This document shows positions 54,174 to 63,387 of a DNA stretch of 64,000 nucleotides, piece after piece. The stretch is from Flavobacterium franklandianum (lineage in GTDB: Bacteria; Bacteroidota; Bacteroidia; Flavobacteriales; Flavobacteriaceae). Where the stretch lies: the NCBI RefSeq assembly GCF_007097365.1, contig NZ_VJZR01000005.1:186001-250000 (forward strand), in the 5' to 3' direction. The position numbers and the translations under genes were made by a program. Below the pieces are notes generated by a model. That model was not told the DNA's origin, did not search any database, and saw only the letters and a program-made list of their open reading frames with translations. The number at the start of each line of letters is the position of its first letter. Positions within the stretch are counted from its first letter, which is position 1.

Positions 54174-57128
54174 TTATTTAATGATGATTTTTTTACTGAA
54201 TTCGCCTTTCGTCGTTTTAACTTTTACAATATAAATTTCAGAAGACACATTTTTTATTGGAATCTGGATATTGGTTTGCTCATTTTCTTTTACATCCCAA
54301 TTGGCTATATTTTGACCCAGCAAATTGAATAGTTCCACAGCATTTACAGTGGCATCCGTCACATTATTTCGTATAATTAATGTTTTATAATTATTAGAGT
54401 ATAAGGCGATAATTCCGTCGTTGCCATCTAGTTCACCTATACTTAATGTTTTATCGGTATAACGCAATACAAAACGGTCATTAAAAGTTCCTGCAAATGT
54501 ATTAAAAGTATAATTACCGCTTTTTAAATCAAATACTGTGTTTGTCAACTTATCTTCGATAAAAACCGCTTGATTCATTAGCGAACCATCTACTTGGTCA
54601 ATGTTTATGGTAAAAGTACCATCTATAGTAGATCTAAATCCTAACGGTACTTCATCATTTTCGTCAAATGGCAAAGCACGACCTTGAATTACTAAATTCT
54701 TATCTTGGTTGATGCTATAAAAATCGACAAATTCATTCCCGTCAAAACTTTCTCCATCAAAACGGCTGTCGTAGTCATTGATAGCATTAGAAACATAACC
54801 AATTAAGGTTTGCTTGAAAGCGCCTTGTGTATTAGATAAATTTAACCAAATACGGTGTTTTTCTATAGTTGATGCTGTTTTTGTATTAGGATTTTTAGTT
54901 TTGAAAAATTGTTCGTTAATTTTTGTTCCGTCTGGTAAAGTTGTACCGCCAACTTCACGCATACTATTATCAAAAACAATTGAACTGCCAGATGGTGACA
55001 CTTGAGTGGAAGCAAAAAAACCTTGCCCAACAGATATAAACCCATTTGGTTTGTCACTACCACTAGGAGAAGGACCTCGATAAGGGAGGTTTGTTTGGGG
55101 GTCAATGTCCGATGGAGCAGCACCAACTCCACCAGTTGCATTATAAACAGCATAGTCATCTCCAGAGTAGGCATAAGTTCCCGTGCCTGGATTAGATCCT
55201 CCAACTCCAATTTGTGTTTTATGAGTCCAGAAATACAAAGTGCCATTCAAAACACCTGCATTGGCTATCAGAAACTTATCTGCACTAATAGCTGATGGAT
55301 ATGGATTCCCTAATAAATATGATCTGTTTGCGATAATACTTGAAACACTTTTATTTCCGTTGTTTGGCACACCCACAAAAGGAGCTTCATAAAGACCAGG
55401 TGGTGGTGGTGGGACTGGCTGTATAGATGTTGGTTCAGGCCCTCGAACGATATAACCTAAACCAGCGGTCATTATTGTTGCTGGTGATTCTTGTTCCCAA
55501 TTATCTATAGTTGAATTATACGAATAATACTTATCCGAAAGTGTTTTGTTTTGAGAAACCCCACCCAAAGTATATAATGCCACAGGGGAGGACCAATAGG
55601 TATAATCAGTGTTTCGAATGGAAACATATCGTTTATACGTAATATTTCCTGAATTTACAGAAGCGTTATTAATTTGCACTAAACTAGCAGAATCTTCGAA
55701 AGTTATTGTTCCACTGTTGTTTGTTACTTTGTCCGTAACTTTTATGGTGTTACTACTATTCACTATTAGACTTGACCCTGATGATACTGTGAGAGTATTG
55801 GCTAATGCTATTTTACTACTATCATCAATAATTGGTTTTCTAGTGACATTAGTTGGGATTACTACATCTGTGGTAGCGGTTGGTAAACTACCGCAAGACC
55901 AGTTTGACGGTGTAAACCAGCTGGTGGTGTTGCCTGTCCAAGTGTTTGTGTTATCAATCGTTACAGTTGTAGTCGCTGAAGTAGCAGAGGTACACGTCCC
56001 TCTTTGAACTACTGCCCTAAATTGTGTTGTTTGTGTTAATACCCCGGAGGTATATGTATTAGAAGTGTTTGTAATTGGATTCCAGCTCGAAAAAGGACTT
56101 ACCGAACTTTCCCAACGAACTACATTTCCAGTGTTTCCGTTTAACGTTAATAATCCACTAGTTGAACCTGAACAAATTGTCGTTCCTCCCGAAACAGTTC
56201 CTCCAACCGTTGCAGGAGTAACGGTTACTGTCGCATAAGGAGAATTAATACTCCCGCTACAACCTGAGGATGTATAAACTGCCCTAAACCTAGTAGTTTG
56301 TGTTAAAGTTTGCGCTGGCAAAGTAGTAGTTGTATTGGTAATATCTGTAAAAGTTAAAAAATCTGTAGTACTTTGCCATCTTACTACAGTTGCTCCTGAA
56401 CTTGTAAATGTAATTGGCGCCGATTGGCTAGATTGACAAATCACCTGAGATGCAGGCGAAATTGAACTTGGACAATTTAGTGATGTTCCGGAACAAGGAC
56501 CTGTACCACAATCGCCTGTACTGCCAAAAATTGTTCCAGAACCCTGCGATTTCATAAAACCAGAAGAAGCCATTGACCCTCCTCCTGTGACATCAACATT
56601 ACCTGTAGTCGACTCAAAATTACCATCAATATAAACCGTACCAGCAACATTCATATCTCCTTTTGTCACCGTAAAATCACCATTTACAGTAAGCGCACTG
56701 CCGGCATTGACAACGACAGCATTTCCAGCTCCATTATAATTAACCACAATAGATCCTATACTTAAATTAGCACTGCTATTTAATGTAAATGTTCCTTCAA
56801 CCGAAAGTTTGGCTGCAATCGTCACCGATATTGAAACCGTAGAGGTATCGCCTGATCGTACATTAATTGTGTTCGAAACTGTATACGAGGCATCCTTAGG
56901 AGCAATTGTTGTAGTTACCCAAGCAGTGCCATTATAATTTTGCCAATTAGTAGCAGCATTAAAAGTCACGTTTCCATTAGAACGATAATCGCCAACTGTT
57001 TGTCCAAAAACTGTACTTGCAAAAAATAAATTGAAAACCAACAAAACCACAAATAGCGAACGAGTAGCCTTTGATGGTTGTAATGAAAATAAAACAGTGT
57101 GAATCGAACGTAAGTAGAACTTATTCAT
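54174..57128 (-). CDS. giant T9SS surface protein 2
   Basis: 984 residues. The signal region resembles that of protein 1 (SLQPSKATRSLFVVLLVF). A repetitive beta-helix-like region follows (about 60-200: NSSANLSIGSIVVNYNGAGN, GNVDVTGGGSM), then Ig-like repeats with paired Cys (VICQSSQSAPITF..). The conserved C-terminal module (YTYWSSPVALYTLGG, LLGNPYPSAIS, NGTLYFWTH, AFKQTLIGYVSNAINDYDSRFDGESFDGNEFVDFYS split by me) and the sorting tail ALYSNNYKTLIIRNNV ... EIYIVKVKT close it. The tail is nearly identical to that of protein 3. Likely a cell-surface adhesin. Confidence 0.82.
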   Translation of the reverse strand: MNKFYLRSIHTVLFSLQPSKATRSLFVVLLVFNLFFASTVFGQTVGDYRSNGNVTFNAATNWQNYNGTAWVTTTIAPKDASYTVSNTINVRSGDTSTVSISVTIAAKLSVEGTFTLNSSANLSIGSIVVNYNGAGNAVVVNAGSALTVNGDFTVTKGDMNVAGTVYIDGNFESTTGNVDVTGGGSMASSGFMKSQGSGTIFGSTGDCGTGPCSGTSLNCPSSISPASQVICQSSQSAPITFTSSGATVVRWQSTTDFLTFTDITNTTTTLPAQTLTQTTRFRAVYTSSGCSGSINSPYATVTVTPATVGGTVSGGTTICSGSTSGLLTLNGNTGNVVRWESSVSPFSSWNPITNTSNTYTSGVLTQTTQFRAVVQRGTCTSATSATTTVTIDNTNTWTGNTTSWFTPSNWSCGSLPTATTDVVIPTNVTRKPIIDDSSKIALANTLTVSSGSSLIVNSSNTIKVTDKVTNNSGTITFEDSASLVQINNASVNSGNITYKRYVSIRNTDYTYWSSPVALYTLGGVSQNKTLSDKYYSYNSTIDNWEQESPATIMTAGLGYIVRGPEPTSIQPVPPPPPGLYEAPFVGVPNNGNKSVSSIIANRSYLLGNPYPSAISADKFLIANAGVLNGTLYFWTHKTQIGVGGSNPGTGTYAYSGDDYAVYNATGGVGAAPSDIDPQTNLPYRGPSPSGSDKPNGFISVGQGFFASTQVSPSGSSIVFDNSMREVGGTTLPDGTKINEQFFKTKNPNTKTASTIEKHRIWLNLSNTQGAFKQTLIGYVSNAINDYDSRFDGESFDGNEFVDFYSINQDKNLVIQGRALPFDENDEVPLGFRSTIDGTFTINIDQVDGSLMNQAVFIEDKLTNTVFDLKSGNYTFNTFAGTFNDRFVLRYTDKTLSIGELDGNDGIIALYSNNYKTLIIRNNVTDATVNAVELFNLLGQNIANWDVKENEQTNIQIPIKNVSSEIYIVKVKTTKGEFSKKIIIK

Positions 57129-57595
57129 AGTAGGTAATTTGTTATTTTTTAGACAGGGGACTATCTTTATTTCACTTTAAAATATTGAATTATATGGACT
57201 TACATCTTCTTCTAAAAGACCGAAACTACTACCTATTCAATAGTCATCAAAACTTATTCGTTCAACTACTTATTTAGTCGATATATCACTTTTTTACATC
57301 GATGAAAAATAAAATATATCTGATAAATATTGTTAAAAAAAATAAAATTTATTATTAGTCTAAGCTTTCTCTTATTGAAAATCAAATGATTGTTTTTCAG
57401 TAAAATAGATTGAATTCGAGATAATAAATTAAGTAGTAATATTTTATATAAAACCCGAAAAAGGATAGACTCATAATCTTTGATTATTTATCCTAAATTC
57501 ACCTTAAAACTAACCCTGTCAGAGTATAAATTTCTGACAGGGTTTATGTTCTTCATCATTGCTCTGAGCATGAATATAAATGAAATTGCTTTTAC
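57129..57595. other. intergenic region between surface proteins 2 and 3
   Basis: 467 bases without a gene. It holds the leader of protein 2 (AAATTACCTACTATGAATAA next to its start), the upstream GATAAATATTGTTAAAAA shared with protein 1, and the terminator at 57512-57544. Confidence 0.6.
57512..57544 (-). terminator. terminator downstream of surface protein 3
   Basis: AACCCTGTCAGA / TCTGACAGGGTT is a perfect 12-bp stem, 52 bases after the stop codon of the 1110-residue protein. Confidence 0.8.
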
Positions 57596-60500
57596 CTATT
57601 TGATAATTATTTTTTTGCTACTTTCCCCTTTTGTTGTTTTGACTTTTACAATATAAATTTCCGAAGGCAAGTTTTTTATTGGAATCTGGATGCTAGTTTG
57701 CTCTCGCCCTTTTACATCCCAATTGGCTATATTTTGACCTGCTATATTGAAAAGCGAAACAGAATTTACAGTTGCATCTTTCACATTATTTCGAATAATT
57801 AGCGTTTTATAATTATTCGAATATAATACGGTAATTCCATCGTTTAGCACTACTTCTTCTTTACCCAATGTTTTGTCAGTATAGCGCAATACAAAACGAT
57901 CATCAAAGAATCCTGCTGCCGTTGTGAATGTATAGTTTCCTTGTTTTAAATTAAATACAGAATTTCTCAATTTATCTTCAAGAAACACAGGTTGATTGTA
58001 TAGCAAACCATCAGTTTTTCCAATTTTTATAGTAAAAGCTCCGTCGAGAGCTACTCGATATCCAAGAGGGATTTCGTCGTTTACATCAAACGGCAAGGCA
58101 CGTCCTTGAATTGCCAGATTCTTGTCTTCGTTGACACTATAAAAATCAAGAAAATCATTTCCGTCATAACTTTCTCCATCAAAACGTCCTTCATATTCAT
58201 TAGTAGCATCGGTAACATAACCAACTAAGGTTTGCTTGAAAGCACCTTGAGTGTTTGTTAAGTTTAACCAAATACGGTGTTTTTCTATAGATTTCGGCGT
58301 TTTAGTTTTGAAAAACTGGGTGTTATTTCCCGTAATTGTTCCAACACCAACTCTCATATTGTTGTTGTAAAGAATTGTAGAACCAATTGGCGACAGTTTA
58401 CTACTACCAAAGAATCCTTGACCAGATGCGATTTTACCTGATGGAATGTTGTTATTAACTCCTCCTGTACTCACACTTGGAGCTTGTCCTGGGTAAGGTA
58501 GTCCAGTATTTGGATCTATATCGGGCGGAGCTGCACCAACCCCTCCTGTTGCATTGTAAGCTGCATAGTCATTTCCAGAATATGTCCATACTCCTATTCC
58601 TGGATTTGGTGTACCGATAGCAATTGGTGTATTATGAGTCCAGAAATAGAGCGTTCCATTCAACACCTCTTTATTTGCAACTAAGAAAGCATCGGCATCT
58701 AAAGCAGATGGATATGGATTTCCTAAAAGACATGAAATGTCAGGAATTATTCCCGAAATTGTGTATGGTCCATTATTTGGCACACCGTTAAATAAAAGCG
58801 TACCAAAACCTACAGGAGGCCCAGGTGGTGGTGGAATTCCTCGAATGATATACCCTTTCCCAATCGTCATTGTAGTAGATGATGGAACCTCTTGAACCCA
58901 ATCTGTTCCATCAAAAGAGAAAAACTTATCCAACTTAGTTGAAGGAGATAATGTAAGCAAATTCTGTCCTGATATAGGCGAAGACCAATACGTATAATCC
59001 ATTTCTCCACCTGTGTAATTGCGTTTGTAGGTTATGTTACCAATATTGACCACATTATTAATTTGTACCAAGCTGGAGGAATCTTCGAAGGTTAGTGAAC
59101 CTCCGTTGACATGAACCCAATTGGTGATTTTTAAAGTATGTGTTGGGTTAAAAGTAACTGCTCCACTGGTGATTGTACAAGAGCAAGCTGTTAAATCTCC
59201 TGAAGAAGTATAATTTCCTGTAAATTGCAATGCTTGGTTAAAAGTTGGTGGTCCATTTGTCCATGCTGAGCCATTCCAAATTGCAGTAGTTGCTGCTTGA
59301 ATTCCAATATTTGCAGAAGCCAATGAAGTACAAGTTCCTAAAGTGATTGTATAAGTGTATGTTCCCGGGGCTAATCCAGTAATAATAGTACTCGCTCCTG
59401 ATCCCGTCGTTGTTGCACTTGAATTACCACTTCTGGTTAATGTCCAAGTTCCAATTGCAGGTAAACCACTCAAAGTCACACTTCCTGTTGACGTAATACA
59501 ATCGGGCTGAGTGATTGTAGCAACTGGTGGCGTTACTTCTGGGAGAAAAGTAATCTGTCTGTTCAAAGCCGTAGTCACTGTACAATTTGTCCCGGAAGAA
59601 GTGAAAATGACTTGCACTTTGTATTCTGCAGACTCTGTTGGCGTACCATTAATAATATTCAAAGTTGCAGATGTAGCACCTGAAAAATGAGTTCCATCGA
59701 CTACATTATTCCAAACACCAGAAGTTACTGAGCTTTTCCATTGATACGAAACCACATAACCTGGAGATGGTGTCGAAGTAGAAACCGTGTAAGAATAATT
59801 GGTTCCATAGCATTGGGTCACAGCAGTTGCAGACGGAGAGATACCCTTTATTTCATTAACCAGAAGTGTTGCAGCATACGATGTAACACTACACCCGCTA
59901 CTATTGGTGACAATGACTTGAAATAATGTGCCATTAGGAAATTGAGCGCTTCCCACATTTCTAATCGTAATTTTATTTTCATTAAAATTATCTACGTTGG
60001 TAGAATTTGAAATTATAGTCGTGTAAGTAGCATCCCCAATTTTTCTATATTGCCAAGAATAGTTAAACCCAGAACCCGATGCAACAACAGTAAAATTAAC
60101 TGATAATCGTTCGCAATCTAACTGTGTAATGGGCTGGGAAGTTATTGTTGGCGATGAATTTATAGAAATAGTTACTGGAGTGGTATATGCCGAATAAAAA
60201 GTATATAAACCAAATACAGAAATTGTTCGTCGTTGATAACTTGTTGTAGAGGTTAAAGCAGGTGGAGAATAAGTTGCACCTATTGCACCTGAGATAGTCA
60301 CATAACTACCCGATGCGTTTGTCTGCCATTCATAGGAAATTGTTCCTTGACCTGTAGCACCCGTTATCGATGTCAAAGTTGCAGGAGTAGCTCCACTACA
60401 AATTGTTTGTGCAACACCTATTGTTCCGGAAGTAACAACATTAATGCCTCCTGCATTTTCAATATCTTGAAATAAGTAAATTGCTCCGCCACCAGTACAA

Positions 60501-60928
60501 ACAGCATATTGCACGGCACCAACAAAAATCTCGTCATTATTATTACAACTCCCATTTAAACTGTTTGAACCATTTTGAAGATATAGAGAAACAGTAGAAG
60601 GTAATCTAATTATAGAATGATCAAAATCAATGTGCCCATTGGGAGATGTGACAACTATTAGTTGTGAATTTATTGTAATATCGGCTTTAAAAGAAATACT
60701 CATTGTCCCAGAAATACTAATACTATTTGCTGAAACATTCGCACCAAGAATCACCACTTTTCCTGTTGGTATCACCACATCATCAGAAGTAGTTGGAATT
60801 GCACCTGTGGACCAATTTGTTGAAAGGTTCCAAACACCACCATTAACGCCAACGTAAGTATTTATTGCCGCAAAAAAGTTAGTTTGAACCAAAACTAAAA
60901 AAACTGTAAGAAGTAATTTTTTGATCAT
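57596..60928 (-). CDS. giant T9SS surface protein 3
   Basis: 1110 residues. Signal peptide MIKKLLLTVFLVLVQTNFFAA, then a short beta-helix-like segment (VNGGVWNLSTNWSTGAIPT, GTMSISFKADITINSQL). Three or four Ig-like domains with paired Cys follow, then the shared ~450-residue C-terminal module (MDYTYWSSPISG, CLLGNPYPSALDADAFL, GVWTYSGNDYAAYNATGG). The T9SS sorting tail (GITVLYSNNYKTLIIRNNV ... IYIVKVKT) is almost identical to that of protein 2. It lacks the shared upstream leader of proteins 1 and 2. Confidence 0.82.
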   Translation of the reverse strand: MIKKLLLTVFLVLVQTNFFAAINTYVGVNGGVWNLSTNWSTGAIPTTSDDVVIPTGKVVILGANVSANSISISGTMSISFKADITINSQLIVVTSPNGHIDFDHSIIRLPSTVSLYLQNGSNSLNGSCNNNDEIFVGAVQYAVCTGGGAIYLFQDIENAGGINVVTSGTIGVAQTICSGATPATLTSITGATGQGTISYEWQTNASGSYVTISGAIGATYSPPALTSTTSYQRRTISVFGLYTFYSAYTTPVTISINSSPTITSQPITQLDCERLSVNFTVVASGSGFNYSWQYRKIGDATYTTIISNSTNVDNFNENKITIRNVGSAQFPNGTLFQVIVTNSSGCSVTSYAATLLVNEIKGISPSATAVTQCYGTNYSYTVSTSTPSPGYVVSYQWKSSVTSGVWNNVVDGTHFSGATSATLNIINGTPTESAEYKVQVIFTSSGTNCTVTTALNRQITFLPEVTPPVATITQPDCITSTGSVTLSGLPAIGTWTLTRSGNSSATTTGSGASTIITGLAPGTYTYTITLGTCTSLASANIGIQAATTAIWNGSAWTNGPPTFNQALQFTGNYTSSGDLTACSCTITSGAVTFNPTHTLKITNWVHVNGGSLTFEDSSSLVQINNVVNIGNITYKRNYTGGEMDYTYWSSPISGQNLLTLSPSTKLDKFFSFDGTDWVQEVPSSTTMTIGKGYIIRGIPPPPGPPVGFGTLLFNGVPNNGPYTISGIIPDISCLLGNPYPSALDADAFLVANKEVLNGTLYFWTHNTPIAIGTPNPGIGVWTYSGNDYAAYNATGGVGAAPPDIDPNTGLPYPGQAPSVSTGGVNNNIPSGKIASGQGFFGSSKLSPIGSTILYNNNMRVGVGTITGNNTQFFKTKTPKSIEKHRIWLNLTNTQGAFKQTLVGYVTDATNEYEGRFDGESYDGNDFLDFYSVNEDKNLAIQGRALPFDVNDEIPLGYRVALDGAFTIKIGKTDGLLYNQPVFLEDKLRNSVFNLKQGNYTFTTAAGFFDDRFVLRYTDKTLGKEEVVLNDGITVLYSNNYKTLIIRNNVKDATVNSVSLFNIAGQNIANWDVKGREQTSIQIPIKNLPSEIYIVKVKTTKGESSKKIIIK

Positions 60929-61412
60929 AACTTTATATAATTATTTCATAACCAAGCCATTAAAAAATAAAATGCAAGCCAAGCTAAACAACAAATAGAG
61001 TATTTCCAAAAATATTCGTTTAAGTACCTATTAATTCGTTATAACGCTATTTAATGATTATGTAATTTATTAAAAATGAGATTTAAAAACATTAAATCAA
61101 TTATTATTTAATATTTTTTTTGATTTATAACTAAAAAAAGTGCCAAAATTCAAATTATAAAGTTGGATGATTAAATGCATACCAAACTCATATTTCATTT
61201 TGTCACAAATTTGATGAATATCACTCACATTCATCTTGCGCTAATCTGTACGTCCTCTTTTTATTTTAATTAAACTCTAATATTGGTGGTTTGCTAATTA
61301 CAAATTCACAAAAAAAGACAATTTAAAAACGCTCTTTATCAAAATATAAAAACCTAATTTTGTTACTTCAATTTCTTTGTCCGAACTCTACTATACAAAT
61401 ATTATCAGCATA
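60929..61412. other. divergent intergenic region, surface protein 3 / recX
   Basis: 484 bases with no gene; A/T-rich. TAATTTTG at 61355-61362 is a candidate -7 box for recX. Nothing else was recognised. Confidence 0.5.
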
Positions 61413-61889
61413 ATGAAAGACGTTTTCTCCATAAAAGAAGCCATACAAAAAATAGAATATTTCTGTGCTTATCAGGAACGTTGTCACGAAGAAGTAGTTT
61501 CAAAATTGCGAACAATGAAAATGGATTCAGATGAAAGAGACCAAATAATGGTACATCTCATTGGGGATAACTTTCTCAACGAAGAACGTTTTGCTTGTAG
61601 TTTTGCCAGAGGAAAACACCGCATCAAGCATTGGGGAAAAATCAGGATTGTTAATGAATTAAAGTTTAAAAATATATCGCAAACACTTATCAACATTGCG
61701 CTTAAAGAAATTACAACCGAAGAATATTTAGAAACCTTTCACACATTGGCCGAAAGGCATTGGGAATTCATCCAAGAAAAGAACACTTTAAAAAAACGAA
61801 AGAAATTTTGTGATTATATGCTTCGGAGAGGATTTGAAAGCAACTTGGTTTACGATAAAGTCAAGGAATTAGAAAGTAGTGGTCAGTAA
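61413..61889 (+). CDS. recX: RecX regulatory protein
   Basis: 158 residues of the three-helix-repeat RecX fold, which modulates RecA filaments. Motifs are AIQKIEYFCAYQERCHEEVVSKL (repeat 1), DNFLNEERFACSFARGKHRIKHWGKIRIVNELK (repeat 2, split), and KKRKKFCDYMLRRGFESNLVYDKV (repeat 3). The ATG at 61413 starts a standard-length protein; a TTG 36 bases upstream is less likely. Confidence 0.9.
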   Translation: MKDVFSIKEAIQKIEYFCAYQERCHEEVVSKLRTMKMDSDERDQIMVHLIGDNFLNEERFACSFARGKHRIKHWGKIRIVNELKFKNISQTLINIALKEITTEEYLETFHTLAERHWEFIQEKNTLKKRKKFCDYMLRRGFESNLVYDKVKELESSGQ

Positions 61890-61914
61890 TCAGTCCCAGT
61901 TTTCAATCGTAGTG

Positions 61915-62090
61915 GAATAGTAAATGGAACGCGGATAAAAACGGATTTTTTTATACCACATAAGACACATAAGGTCATTTAAGTTAAAAAATATTTCAAA
62001 TAATCAGTGTGAATCCGTTAAATCTGTTCAAATCTGTGGCTAAAAAACCGTGACCTTTGCGCCTCCTTTGCGACCTTCGTGGTTAAATTC
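61915..62090. repeat. dispersed-repeat debris between recX and the ketoacyl synthase gene
   Basis: Contains GCGGATAAAAACGGATTTTTT (related to 63285-63312), TACCACATAAGACACATAAGG..ATTTAAGTT (related to the inner arms at 28623-28700), and AATCCGTTAAATCTGTTC. These are short non-coding repeat families scattered in this genome. Confidence 0.65.
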
Positions 62091-63237
62091 CCAACAAAAT
62101 ACTTACCGCATTTCCGCCAAAACCTACCGAATTTACCAGCACTTTACGGATTTGTTTTCTTGGTTTTTGAACTTCGGCAAATGGAACACCAATAAATTCC
62201 TGATGTTGCATCATCAAAATCGCAAGTTCCATACTCAACATTCCCGAAGCGCCAAAAGTGTGTCCAATTTTCCATTTGTTGGTAGTAAGCATTGGCAAAT
62301 TGGTGCCAAAAACTTTTTGGATGGCTTTGTATTCCGTTAAATCTCCTGCTTTGGTTCCTGGAGCGTGCATTACAATAGCGTCAACTTCGGATAAATGGGT
62401 GTTTTCCAAAGCCATTTTCATCGATTTCTGGAAACAAGTCGCTTCGGCCGAAATGGAGATGTTGTGTTCCAAGATTTCTGTGGCGTAACCAATGCCTTCA
62501 ACATAAGCCAAAGCGTTTTCTTTTTGTCCAATTTCCAAACAACAAACCGCTGCACCTTCGCCAAGAATCATTGTGTTTTGCTTTTTTTCCAAGTCGAAAG
62601 CTCGATTAGGAAACGCTTCATCACTATTGGAATAAATTTTCAAAGCACGCATTTGTCCAATCGTAAAATCCGTCAAAGGGGCTTCACTTCCACCGACTAG
62701 GAATTTGTCCGTCATTCCAGCACGAAGCCAAGCCACACCGTTCAACAAAGCGTGTAAAGCTGTCGAACAGGTAATCGAATGCGAAATTTCAGGACCCGAA
62801 CTTTGCAAATCGTGAGCCACCCAAGAGGAAATATTACCTAAAGTTGTCGTTGGAGAAGCCAAAGTCTGGGCTTTTCCAGTTTCTAAATATTCCTGAAAAT
62901 GTCTTTCAAATAAATCAGTAGCACCACGAGAAGAACCAATGTTGATTCCAAAAACATCATTGGAAGTCCAACCTGCATTTTCGATAGCTTTGCGAGATGC
63001 TGCCATCGCATACAAAACCGATTTGTCCAAGGATTTGTATTTAATGTCCGATTGTTTTAATGCCTCGATTATTTCATTTGAATCATCGTCGAGTTTGGCA
63101 ACCAAGGTGTTTTTATGGTCTAAAAAATGTTCGGTAAAACAATGATTGGAATTCTGATAATTTTCCCAAATCGTCTTCGGGTCATTGCCCAATGGAGAAA
63201 TGGATGCTATGGAAGTTATGGAGATAGTTTTAGACAA
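62083..63237 (-). CDS. beta-ketoacyl-ACP synthase (FabF-like) of the biotin cluster
   Basis: 384 residues, thiolase fold. Catalytic Cys in SITCSTALHALLNG (about 155), His in MHAPGTKAGDLTEYKAI and His in KIGHTFGASG. The first His motif departs from the usual NAHGTST. It lies downstream of bioA on the same strand. In Bacteroidota a ketoacyl synthase commonly sits with bioA/bioF, suggesting a role in pimeloyl-chain supply rather than bulk fatty-acid synthesis. The start is TTG at 63237 (LSKTISITSIASISPLG); the longer frame upstream reads through repeat DNA. Confidence 0.85.
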   Translation of the reverse strand: MSKTISITSIASISPLGNDPKTIWENYQNSNHCFTEHFLDHKNTLVAKLDDDSNEIIEALKQSDIKYKSLDKSVLYAMAASRKAIENAGWTSNDVFGINIGSSRGATDLFERHFQEYLETGKAQTLASPTTTLGNISSWVAHDLQSSGPEISHSITCSTALHALLNGVAWLRAGMTDKFLVGGSEAPLTDFTIGQMRALKIYSNSDEAFPNRAFDLEKKQNTMILGEGAAVCCLEIGQKENALAYVEGIGYATEILEHNISISAEATCFQKSMKMALENTHLSEVDAIVMHAPGTKAGDLTEYKAIQKVFGTNLPMLTTNKWKIGHTFGASGMLSMELAILMMQHQEFIGVPFAEVQKPRKQIRKVLVNSVGFGGNAVSILLGI

Positions 63238-63387
63238 GGCTTTTATTTTAGGACAAAGGTCGTGAAAAATGGCACACAGATGACACTGATTTAAACAGAT
63301 AAAAACGGATTTTTTATTTTTCAATCTGTTTTAATCCGTTTAATCCGTCACTCGAGCGATAGCGAACAGGCGAAGCAAATCTATGTA
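63238..63387. repeat. dispersed repeat between bioA and the ketoacyl synthase gene
   Basis: Inverted arms AAACAGATAAAAACGGATT (63292-63311) and AATCCGTTT with AATCTGTTTTAATCCG (63324-63342) belong to the same family as 61915-61960. A GC-richer tail (TCACTCGAGCGATAGCGAACAGGCGAAGC) follows; a similar CTTCGCC..TTCGCTTTGCTCCGG occurs near 28561. Confidence 0.7.

Noticed and set aside
62083..63324. 413-residue version of the ketoacyl synthase
   Set aside because: The first 29 residues come from dispersed-repeat DNA; the conserved N-terminus starts at the TTG at 63237.
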